Source of the DNA: an uncultured Nitrososphaera sp. | GTDB taxonomy: Archaea > Thermoproteota > Nitrososphaeria > Nitrososphaerales > Nitrososphaeraceae | Direction: 5' to 3' | Length of the DNA stretch: 5,804 nucleotides | Assembly: GCA_946480575.1 (NCBI GenBank) | Contig: CAMLKF010000084.1 | Span: forward strand, 1-5,804 | Shown here: positions 1-5,195 of the stretch, in pieces | Position numbering within the stretch: the stretch's first letter is position 1 | Layout of the letters: the number at the start of each line of letters is the position of its first letter | Notes under the pieces: generated by a model | The model's database searches: none | Told to the model about the DNA's origin: nothing | What the model saw: the letters and a program-made list of their open reading frames with translations, nothing else | Translations under genes and position numbers: made by a program

Positions 1-230
1 GGCTCTGGTAACTTGTCGGGCGAGATCTTGCTATCATTTCTTCTCGCACGAAATATTGACCATCATCATCATCTGAAGAATTACCAGTGTCCTTGTTAGG
101 CTATTTTTTCTTCAAGATAGGATTTCGTGAATTGCTCGTTTGTCCAAATGGTAAGATTTTACCCTTTTGGTAACTTTGATGCTACTATTACATACATACA
201 CACTGCTAAGGCTTTTTTTGAAATTTACTG

Positions 231-262
231 CTTTTATTACATATGATGGATAAACATAAAGT
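231..262 (+). promoter_or_regulatory. AT-rich TATA-like promoter region for the 266 gene
   Basis: An AT-rich stretch (cttttattacatatg at about 231-245, then ataaacataaa at about 250-260) lies just before the ATG at 266. The first element is centred about 30 nt from the ATG, the spacing expected for an archaeal TATA box driving a leaderless or nearly leaderless transcript. No Shine-Dalgarno motif is seen. The exact box is an inference. Confidence 0.4.
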
Positions 263-265
263 GTA

Positions 266-1102
266 ATGGGGGCAAGAACAAAGGTTGCAATCATTGCAGT
301 TGCTGTGCTTGTAGCAGTAATCTATGTATTCTCGCTTACCCCATATCTGTTGAACCCTAATAGACAGGGCTCGCAGCCATCAGTTGAAATCGCTATTCCA
401 GCAATATCTTTGGTTCTTATACTTGTACTTGTACTTCTAGTACCTAGACGTAAGAGAGAAGGTCATGAATTAACACAGGAAGAGCAAGAGAGAGAAAAAG
501 AAAAGAAGCAAGAGTACAAGGCTCGCGACATGGCAGAGTATAGGTTCCGCAAGAAGTCTTTGCTATCTGGTGCGCTTGCAGGCTTTATTGCAGCGTGGGT
601 ACTTGTGGGGCTAATATTTGCAGGAGATATGGCCTTAGGATTCCCTTCAGGTACGCTTTATTCTATAATTGGACTTACAATGGCAGGTCTTGGCATGCCT
701 TATGCTCTGTACTTTGGTATTGGTATGCACTTGGTTACAGGCACTTTAATAGGAACAGTCTTTGGTTACATTACTGCGATTGTTGGAGCATTCAACATTA
801 CAAGTTTAGGCAAGGGCACACTGATAGGAATTTTAGCTGGCTTTATCTCTTTCTCACTCTTGTTCATTCCAATAACTAGATTTCAGGTAGAACAGTCACT
901 GATACGATTTCTTGCAAGCATTCACCCGCCAGGGACAGATCAAATCATTCTTCAAAATAGAGCTCTTGATGTAGCATCTACAGTGCTTGCAGGTGCTGTT
1001 CCATTCCATATAATTTATGGTGCGATAATGGGATTTATCACAGGCTATCTTCTACTGGTTAGGGGGAGCCACAAGAAAGAAGAAGAGAAAAAGACGTTCT
1101 AG
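266..1102 (+). CDS. Polytopic membrane protein with charged cytoplasmic linker, function unknown
   Basis: I do not recognise this 278-residue protein as a named family. It begins with a hydrophobic hairpin (helices near residues 5-25 and 41-60). A very charged, Glu/Lys/Arg-rich segment follows (about 61-97, probably a cytoplasmic helix or coiled coil). A second membrane block has helices near 99-121, 131-150, 153-176, 184-203 and 236-265. The block is rich in Gly and small residues and contains Pro (GFPSGT, GLGMP, GIGMH), which suggests tightly packed helices. The C-terminus is a short Lys/Glu tail. His155, Asp121 and His248 sit in or next to helices, but no catalytic motif is visible. ATG 266 is chosen because it begins just before the first helix and sits at leaderless distance from an AT-rich box. 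Codons are clearly more A/T-ending than in the 2164-4790 genes, which may mean a different origin or simply an AT-rich neighbourhood. It stands alone, with no same-strand partner in the window. Confidence 0.85.
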   Translation: MGARTKVAIIAVAVLVAVIYVFSLTPYLLNPNRQGSQPSVEIAIPAISLVLILVLVLLVPRRKREGHELTQEEQEREKEKKQEYKARDMAEYRFRKKSLLSGALAGFIAAWVLVGLIFAGDMALGFPSGTLYSIIGLTMAGLGMPYALYFGIGMHLVTGTLIGTVFGYITAIVGAFNITSLGKGTLIGILAGFISFSLLFIPITRFQVEQSLIRFLASIHPPGTDQIILQNRALDVASTVLAGAVPFHIIYGAIMGFITGYLLLVRGSHKKEEEKKTF

Positions 1103-1285
1103 CATTTCTGTCGTTCTGTCATAATGGCTAGTTGTCAAAACCGCCAATTCACCAAAAATGTCATTTCGCTATTTCTTCCAAAATGGGAGCTTGCTTGCCT
1201 GTTTCATAGCTGTGTGTCAGTTGTTTTGTGGCCGCTGATCTACCTTTTAATTTTCTGTCGGTGTTATTAGAGGACAAGCGCCAAG

Positions 1286-1296
1286 TATTATAAAAG
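1286..1296. promoter_or_regulatory. TATA-like element, nearly symmetric
   Basis: The sequence tattataaaag reads as a good archaeal TATA box on the plus strand, and as ttttataata on the minus strand. On the plus strand its centre is about 30 nt before the GTG at 1321, right for leaderless transcription of a short RNA or tiny gene. No normal-sized gene follows on either strand, so its use is uncertain. Confidence 0.3.
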
Positions 1297-1320
1297 AAAG
1301 TTACGCTGTTAAATCTGCGG

Positions 1321-1410
1321 GTGATTGCTAGCGATATTGAGCATGAATTTTCACGTGATCATTCGAAGATTGAGCAGTGTTTGCAAATGGCACTTTTTAA
1401 CAATTGGTAG
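1321..1410 (+). CDS. Possible leaderless 29-aa micro-ORF or gene remnant
   Basis: This is a GTG-started frame of 29 codons ending in TAG, about 30 nt after a TATA-like box. The product is hydrophilic and helix-prone, with the stretch HEFSRDHSKIEQCL. The DHxxIxxxL pattern loosely resembles the first helix of hemerythrin-like (HHE) proteins, but the other metal ligands are absent, so at most it would be a remnant. It ends 20 nt before the 3' end of the oppositely oriented cupredoxin gene. It could equally be chance, since the minus strand is also open here. The TATA spacing is the main argument for it. Confidence 0.17.
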   Translation: MIASDIEHEFSRDHSKIEQCLQMALFNNW

Positions 1411-1430
1411 CACAATCGCCTGCTGATGAC

Positions 1431-1913
1431 CTAGGCAAAGCTCTCCACGACTCGAACTATGCCAGTCATCCACGGGTGTGGTTCGCAATGGTATGAATAT
1501 TCACCAAGCTGCGTGAATAGAAATTCATATTCCTCTCCGGGCATCACGAAAGGCCCGCCTTCTTCCTCTGGGCGCTCGCGCGAGTCAAACAGCCCGCTGT
1601 ATGGATCCTGATAGTCATCGTCTGTCGTAACTGTGTGTGGAACCGTGTCGTCGCTTGTCCAGACTACCCTGTTGCTGACTCCCATGGTGGCTCGGACATC
1701 TGTTGGGACAAAGAACCTACCATTATCAGGATTGGCAGCGCCTTCAGCAATAGAGACCTCGGCAGTTTCTTCCGGCTCCAATACCTCTTGCGGCAGGACT
1801 GGTCTCCTACTTGCTTCGGGAATGTAGACAAATTGATAGTAGCCAATGCTTACAGCAACGGCAATTATGAACGCTGTTATCACTATTCCAGACGTGTGAC
1901 TCGCTACTGCCAT
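1431..1913 (-). CDS. Membrane-anchored cupredoxin (plastocyanin/amicyanin-like blue copper protein)
   Basis: This 160-residue protein has one N-terminal hydrophobic helix (about residues 8-30) that probably anchors it, with the copper domain facing outside. A Pro/Glu-rich spacer (about 36-60) leads into a plastocyanin/azurin-fold domain (about 65-157). All type 1 copper ligands are visible: His93 in VPHTVT, then Cys143, His146 and Met149 in YHCEPHPWMTG. The C-x2-H-x2-M spacing is the short loop typical of amicyanin; plastocyanin has C-x2-H-x4-M. The expected role is one-electron transfer on the outer face of the membrane. Ammonia-oxidising archaea use many such proteins in place of soluble cytochromes c; assigning it to that chain is inference and the partner is unknown. 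ATG 1913 is the only usual start before the anchor: the frame is open a little further upstream but holds no ATG, GTG or TTG. The gene is single, divergent from 2164, and more GC-rich than the DNA on its 3' side. Confidence 0.93.
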   Translation of the reverse strand: MAVASHTSGIVITAFIIAVAVSIGYYQFVYIPEASRRPVLPQEVLEPEETAEVSIAEGAANPDNGRFFVPTDVRATMGVSNRVVWTSDDTVPHTVTTDDDYQDPYSGLFDSRERPEEEGGPFVMPGEEYEFLFTQLGEYSYHCEPHPWMTGIVRVVESFA

Positions 1914-1942
1914 ATGTCCACGAATATAAGGCGTCTTTCTTT

Positions 1943-1950
1943 GGATATAC
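1943..1950 (-). promoter_or_regulatory. TATA-like box for the cupredoxin gene
   Basis: On the minus strand this reads gtatatcc, about 33 nt upstream of the ATG at 1913, which would give a leader of only a few nucleotides. A second AT-rich motif (cttatattcg, 1921-1930 read on the minus strand) is too close to the start codon to be the TATA box. Spacing is the only evidence. Confidence 0.4.
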
Positions 1951-2128
1951 GGATTGGGACAACGCTTTCTGCCTTCTTTTCAAGAGGTTGGCTGTCCAAG
2001 GCTCGAAAAGACCCACCCACCATTACTTGAAGCAGATAGAGCGTGTGGTGCAATGGTAGGCTAGCATCAGACAGGTACTGTTAATTCTGCGGCAGACACT
2101 GCTGAAAAATCGGATGAAAAGTAGTGTC

Positions 2129-2141
2129 AAAAAAGAAATAG
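2129..2141 (+). promoter_or_regulatory. Weak A-rich box before the 2164 gene
   Basis: An A-rich run (caaaaaagaaata) is centred close to 28 nt before the ATG at 2164, where a TATA box for a leaderless transcript would be expected. It is a poor TATA match, so the gene may be weakly expressed or the true box may lie elsewhere in 1914-2163. Confidence 0.22.
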
Positions 2142-2163
2142 CAAGGCTAGGCAGCAAGATATT

Positions 2164-2451
2164 ATGCTGAAGGTTCTGTTGATTGGAGTTGTTGCGGGCG
2201 CGGCAAGCGCGCTATACCTTGCATACAACTACCAGCCAATACTCGTGCAGGGCGCGATACATGCCGCCATCTTTGCATCGGGGCTTGTCGTACTGTATTT
2301 TGCAAAAAAGAAGCTGGACGCGAAGGTAATCGGCTGGTACCTTGCAGGCGCGCTGCCCGTGCACCTTGCAATACATTTTATGGTTATAGGCGATCTTGCT
2401 CAGTTGATGGGCGTCAGCCATATCTTGCTGAACTTTTTGTCCTTGCCATGA
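2164..2451 (+). CDS. Small three-helix membrane protein with several histidines, function unknown
   Basis: This 95-residue protein is not recognised as a known family. Three membrane helices are predicted by eye: residues 3-22, 28-47 and 55-77. A short basic loop (KKKLDAK, 48-54) separates the last two, and a hydrophobic C-terminal tail follows. Four His residues lie in or beside hydrophobic stretches (33, 67, 71, 86). His67 and His71 are spaced HxxxH along one helix face, so metal or haem binding is possible but not shown. Codon choice is GC-rich like the adjoining aminotransferase and kinase genes, which supports real coding. It is divergent from the cupredoxin gene. Its last 52 nt overlap the 3' end of the oppositely oriented aminotransferase gene. 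ATG 2164 is chosen because it immediately precedes the first helix. Confidence 0.72.
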   Translation: MLKVLLIGVVAGAASALYLAYNYQPILVQGAIHAAIFASGLVVLYFAKKKLDAKVIGWYLAGALPVHLAIHFMVIGDLAQLMGVSHILLNFLSLP

Positions 2452-3344
2452 ACCACGGTCTCGAACATTGATTTCAATTCTTTTGTCATCCTGCCCACCC
2501 TGCCGTCGCCTACCAGTCTGTTGTCTATTTCGCCGACAGGCTTGACCTCTGCTGCCGTCCCTGTGAGGAACACCTCATCTGCAATGTACAATTCATCGCG
2601 TGAAATGTCGCGCGCTTGGCAAGCTATGCCGTTCTCCTTTGCTATCGCCATTATACTATCCCTCGTTATGCCGTTGAGTGCGCCCGATGTCGGCGGTGGA
2701 GTTGCCAGCACGCCGTCCTTGACTATGAAAATGTTCTCGGCGCTTCCCTCGACTACCATGCCGGCAGAGTTGAGCATTATCGCCTCGTCAAAACCGGCCT
2801 TTATCGCTTCTACGCGCGCAAGCGCGGAATTGGCATAGTTGGCAGTAGCCTTGGCGTGCATCGGGAGCGACTTTATGTCTATCCTTGTCCACGACGAGAC
2901 CATCAGCCGGGCTCCCTTGTTGTCCGCCGCCGCCGCCCCGTCGCTTTTGAGGTACTCGTCCCACTTCCACGCTGCAATCGCCACCGAGACCTTGTTTGGC
3001 AGCGGGTTGACGCCCATCTTACCGTAGCCATAGTAGGCGATTGGCCGGACGTAGCATTCGTCCATCCTGTTCGCCTTGACCGTCTCTATTACCGCCTTTT
3101 CAAGCTGCTGCTTTGTGTAGCCGAGATCCATAAAGTAGATCCTACCGCTGTCTAGCAGCCGCTGGACGTGGTCACCCAGCCTAAAGATGGCGCTGCCGCC
3201 GTTCACTGTCCTGTAACAGCGGATGCCTTCAAAGACGGCCGTGGCGTAGTGGAGGCCATGCGTCAGTACATGGATCTTGGCGTCGTCGTGATCGATGAGC
3301 GAGCCGTTGAGCCAGATCTTGCCTTCCGTCGTTGTCGTAGTCAT
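2400..3344 (-). CDS. ilvE: Branched-chain amino-acid aminotransferase (PLP fold type IV)
   Basis: This enzyme interconverts 2-oxo acids and isoleucine, leucine or valine with glutamate/2-oxoglutarate as the amino partner; it is a cytosolic PLP enzyme. At 314 residues it matches the usual length of about 300-310. Visible landmarks are the N-terminal GLHYATAVFEGIRCY (30-44), Arg62 in HVQRLLDSGRIY (phosphate contact) and Lys165 in HAKATANY (Schiff-base lysine, aligned with E. coli IlvE Lys160). They continue with Tyr170, Glu199 in VVEGSAEN (contacts the pyridine nitrogen), GITRDS (225-230) and TGTAAEVKPV (261-270). The C-terminal KIWLTPIN matches the W-containing end typical of the family, so the overlap with the 2164 gene is not a readthrough artefact. 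The upstream kinase stop (TAG) touches this ATG with no gap, indicating co-transcription and probably coupled translation. D-amino-acid transaminase and 4-amino-4-deoxychorismate lyase share the fold, but the motifs fit IlvE best. Confidence 0.95.
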   Translation of the reverse strand: MTTTTTEGKIWLNGSLIDHDDAKIHVLTHGLHYATAVFEGIRCYRTVNGGSAIFRLGDHVQRLLDSGRIYFMDLGYTKQQLEKAVIETVKANRMDECYVRPIAYYGYGKMGVNPLPNKVSVAIAAWKWDEYLKSDGAAAADNKGARLMVSSWTRIDIKSLPMHAKATANYANSALARVEAIKAGFDEAIMLNSAGMVVEGSAENIFIVKDGVLATPPPTSGALNGITRDSIMAIAKENGIACQARDISRDELYIADEVFLTGTAAEVKPVGEIDNRLVGDGRVGRMTKELKSMFETVVHGKDKKFSKIWLTPIN

Positions 3345-4790
3345 CTATTTGCTCATTCCACTGCTGCGGATCTTGGTCCTTGTAAAGTGTATCGCTTTTA
3401 CCGCATCTGCAACGCTGCTGCCCTTGTCCTCGACCACTATCAGGATCCTTGATGTTTCTTCCTGCGCGTCGAGGTTGAGGATGTTGATATCGTGCTCGCT
3501 CACCGTGCCGCTGGCAGTTGACGCTATCTTGGGCACCCGCCACATCTCATCTCCAATGAGTGTTACCACGCCCCTGCCATAGACGATGTCTGTCTTGGGA
3601 TAGTATGCCCTGATATGCCTCTCTTGCCTCCGAACGTAGTCGGCGTCAAGGAATAGCAGGCGGGTCATTTCGGTGTCGTCAATCATGTAAGGCGATAATT
3701 TCACGAAATCATGATACTGCCTGTCGCGCTCGAGCGCCGCCACAAGGTGCGATGCCGCGATGGTTTCCATGCGCACCATCGCGCAGTTCTTTTTGCCGGT
3801 CACTATCTTTATCGGGTTGACCTTGCCGGCGTCCTCTGGCAGCTTTCTCTGGATTACTGTGACTCCGCTGCTGCCTGGCTTGGCCATGTCCGTTATTGCA
3901 ATGGGGATGTCGAGGTTATTGTCGTCTATCTCCTTGATCGCAATCGGGTCGAGTATCTTCATGCCAAACATCCCTGCAAGCTTGGCCTCGTTGTACGACA
4001 AGTACTGTATGAACTCTAGGTCATCCTTTACAATTCTCGGGTCAGCGCTCAGGACAGCGCTGTCCTTTTCAAAGTCTATCTTGACATTGTAATTGTCGTT
4101 GAGCAAAATCGCAACATCTGCCGCCGTCCTGTCAGAGCCTCCGCGCTCATACGTCGTCTCTAGCCCGTCGACTGTCTTGCCGATAAAGCCTCCCATCGAG
4201 ACCACGTTGCTGTGCTCTATCAGGTCGATGAGGTGGCCGGCGCTCTGCTTTGACTCGTTTGCCATAAAGTTGGCGGCTTCGAAGTTGTCGTCGGTGATTA
4301 TCGGCCACTTTTCTATCGACACGTGCGACGACTTTATCCCGGCGCTCTGCATCACATAGTCCATCAGGTACGACATCGTCACTTCGCCGCTGTACGCAAG
4401 CGTCCGCGAGCGTATCACATCGACAAAGCGCCGGTTCTCCGCGGCCTGCTTGAGCGAAATTATCACCTGCCGATAAAACTTGTCGAGGCTGTCAAGGAAC
4501 TCTTCTTTCTGGTGGCCGCTGCCGAGGTACTTGACCGCTATCCGCTCGTAGACCTCCCTCAGCACTTCTATCTCGACAGGAGTTGAAGACGCGTAGCTCC
4601 GGCCGATCTTGATGGCCACGTCGGTCATGGAGCTCACCTTGCCCTCGTAGTCAATGAGCGGCGACGAGAAAACTGTAACTGCCTTGGACTCCTCCTGCAG
4701 CTGCTTTATCCTGTTGATGATCTTTGGGATCATGGCGCCCTCTACACCAAGGGCGCTGCCACCGAACTTGGCAACTGTGATAGAAGTCAT
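3345..4790 (-). CDS. lysC: Aspartate kinase with C-terminal ACT regulatory domains
   Basis: This enzyme phosphorylates L-aspartate with ATP to 4-aspartyl phosphate, the first step towards lysine, threonine, methionine and (via threonine) isoleucine. The 481 residues begin with VAKFGGSAL (6-14), including catalytic Lys8. YSGEVTMSYLM (133-143) follows, then GFIGKTVDGLETTYERGGSDRTAADVA (201-227), the nucleotide/aspartate-binding GGSD block, and LSADPRIV (247-254). The ACT part starts near 326. Its last copy has VVTLIGDEM (408-416) and HDINILNLDAQEETSRILIVV (433-453). The usual INI-x-MISQGSSE effector loop is altered here to INILNLDAQEETSR, so feedback ligand specificity cannot be read off. No homoserine dehydrogenase domain is fused. 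ATG 4790 puts the KFGG motif at the normal distance from the N-terminus. It is first in a two-gene operon with ilvE, transcribed from the divergent promoter region shared with the zinc-ribbon gene. In archaea this gene is variously called lysC or simply ask. Confidence 0.95.
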   Translation of the reverse strand: MTSITVAKFGGSALGVEGAMIPKIINRIKQLQEESKAVTVFSSPLIDYEGKVSSMTDVAIKIGRSYASSTPVEIEVLREVYERIAVKYLGSGHQKEEFLDSLDKFYRQVIISLKQAAENRRFVDVIRSRTLAYSGEVTMSYLMDYVMQSAGIKSSHVSIEKWPIITDDNFEAANFMANESKQSAGHLIDLIEHSNVVSMGGFIGKTVDGLETTYERGGSDRTAADVAILLNDNYNVKIDFEKDSAVLSADPRIVKDDLEFIQYLSYNEAKLAGMFGMKILDPIAIKEIDDNNLDIPIAITDMAKPGSSGVTVIQRKLPEDAGKVNPIKIVTGKKNCAMVRMETIAASHLVAALERDRQYHDFVKLSPYMIDDTEMTRLLFLDADYVRRQERHIRAYYPKTDIVYGRGVVTLIGDEMWRVPKIASTASGTVSEHDINILNLDAQEETSRILIVVEDKGSSVADAVKAIHFTRTKIRSSGMSK

Positions 4791-4814
4791 TTAGCAGTGT
4801 CTCTCTCTCTGAAG

Positions 4815-4829
4815 GCTAGTTGCTAGCAA
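4815..4829. repeat. Palindrome in divergent promoter, candidate operator
   Basis: The sequence gctagttgctagcaa contains the inverted repeat GCTAG-ttg-CTAGC (4815-4827) and an overlapping perfect 10-bp palindrome TTGCTAGCAA (4820-4829). It lies between the TATA-like box at 4835-4843 and the kinase ATG, close to the predicted kinase transcription start. That is where an archaeal repressor would typically bind. Role as an operator is inference. Confidence 0.35.
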
Positions 4830-4834
4830 TTCCC

Positions 4835-4843
4835 TATATTAAA
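4835..4843. promoter_or_regulatory. TATA-like box between divergent lysC and zinc-ribbon genes
   Basis: The sequence tatattaaa reads tttaatata on the minus strand and so can act in either direction. On the minus strand it would start transcription near 4812, leaving a leader of about 20 nt with a purine-rich agagagagag run before the kinase ATG. On the plus strand transcription would start near 4865. A second candidate plus-strand box (ataaatat) is at 4871-4878. Confidence 0.4.
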
Positions 4844-4882
4844 GATGGGGAAATCGCAGAGGGGAATTTCATAAATATCCCT

Positions 4883-5032
4883 GTGAATGCGACTGTGCTG
4901 AATAAATTGAGCGGCGACGACGACGATGATGACATTTGCATCCGATGCAGTGGCAAGATGGTGCACATCGGCTTCAAGAACTACCGCTGCCAGCAGTGTG
5001 GCCATGAAGAAAAGCCGGAAGATTTGATGTAA
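4883..5032 (+). CDS. Tiny zinc-ribbon protein with poly-Asp N-terminus
   Basis: A short CxxC...CxxC protein: Cys19-x2-Cys22 and Cys36-x2-Cys39 (ICIRCSGK and YRCQQCGHEE), with 13 residues between the pairs. This is a classic zinc-ribbon knuckle pair, so a zinc-binding fold is very likely; the partner (nucleic acid or protein) is unknown. A run of six Asp precedes the first knuckle. The start is uncertain. The frame is open back to a TTG at 4820 (70 aa in total), but that start would put the likely TATA box inside the gene. I therefore prefer GTG 4883 (49 aa); GTG 4895 and TTG 4907 are alternatives, the last giving about 42 aa beginning SGDDDDDD. It is divergent from lysC and followed by no same-strand gene. 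Similar stand-alone zinc ribbons are common in archaea and often poorly annotated. Confidence 0.7.
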   Translation: MNATVLNKLSGDDDDDDICIRCSGKMVHIGFKNYRCQQCGHEEKPEDLM

Positions 5033-5163
5033 TAATTAAGTGGAAAGCGGCATGCGATATAGCAGTTCTATGCAGACGAATCCACAAATAGGAATCGCTA
5101 ACCGCAATAGAGATACTTGAATTCCCAAGATCCAACTTCTAATAGCTCAGGAGAAGTGCTTTT

Positions 5164-5195
5164 AGGATGTATACTACTACTATGATATGCATCCT
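5164..5195. repeat. Inverted repeat (hairpin) at the 3' end of the broken membrane-protein gene
   Basis: Arms AGGATGTATA (5164-5173) and TATGCATCCT (5186-5195) pair over 10 positions with one G-T wobble, around a 12-nt loop. The right arm covers part of the minus-strand stop codon at 5194-5196. It could help end or stabilise the minus-strand transcript. No strong T-run follows on that strand, so a classical terminator is not supported. Confidence 0.4.

Larger units (their letters stand above)
1103..1430. other. 328-nt AT-rich intergenic region between convergent genes
   Basis: This lies between the stop of the membrane protein and the 3' end of the cupredoxin gene. No gene of normal size is supported. 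It holds a T-rich stretch (ttttaattttct, 1245-1256) that could end the upstream plus-strand transcript. It also holds a symmetric TATA-like sequence at 1286-1296, a 29-codon GTG frame at 1321-1410, and a start-less minus-strand open frame at 1161-1358. The latter two overlap on opposite strands and cannot both be coding. Confidence 0.6.

Noticed and set aside
61..75. cat trinucleotide repeat and gac/gat repeat (4916-4933) as linked repeats
   Set aside because: Both are short Asp-codon runs on different strands; no shared unit or array.
148..246. 32-aa plus-strand frame with an ATG just before the 266 gene
   Set aside because: Aromatic-rich product of AT-rich DNA, covers the T-run and promoter, with no motif or ribosome-binding site.
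112..294. 60-aa minus-strand frame over the promoter and start of the 266 gene
   Set aside because: Low-complexity Ser/Val/Lys product, overlaps the promoter and start of a convincing gene, and shows no motif.
1635..2030. 131-aa plus-strand frame opposite the cupredoxin gene
   Set aside because: Antisense shadow; the minus strand carries a complete copper-ligand set.
2040..2110. tRNA-like text (tggtgcaatggtagg resembles a D-arm)
   Set aside because: No T-arm (GGTTCGAATCC-type), no matching acceptor stem and no clear anticodon arm can be placed.
2616..3155. 179-aa plus-strand frame opposite ilvE
   Set aside because: Antisense shadow of a GC-rich gene; Arg/His/Tyr-rich translation without domain features, while the minus strand has all IlvE motifs.
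3229..3543. 104-aa minus-strand frame across the lysC/ilvE junction
   Set aside because: Out-of-frame shadow; both real genes are continuous through the junction in their own frames.
4798..4811. Repeat of tc units (tctctctctctct) as a microsatellite
   Set aside because: Too short; more simply a purine-rich leader just before the kinase start on the minus strand.
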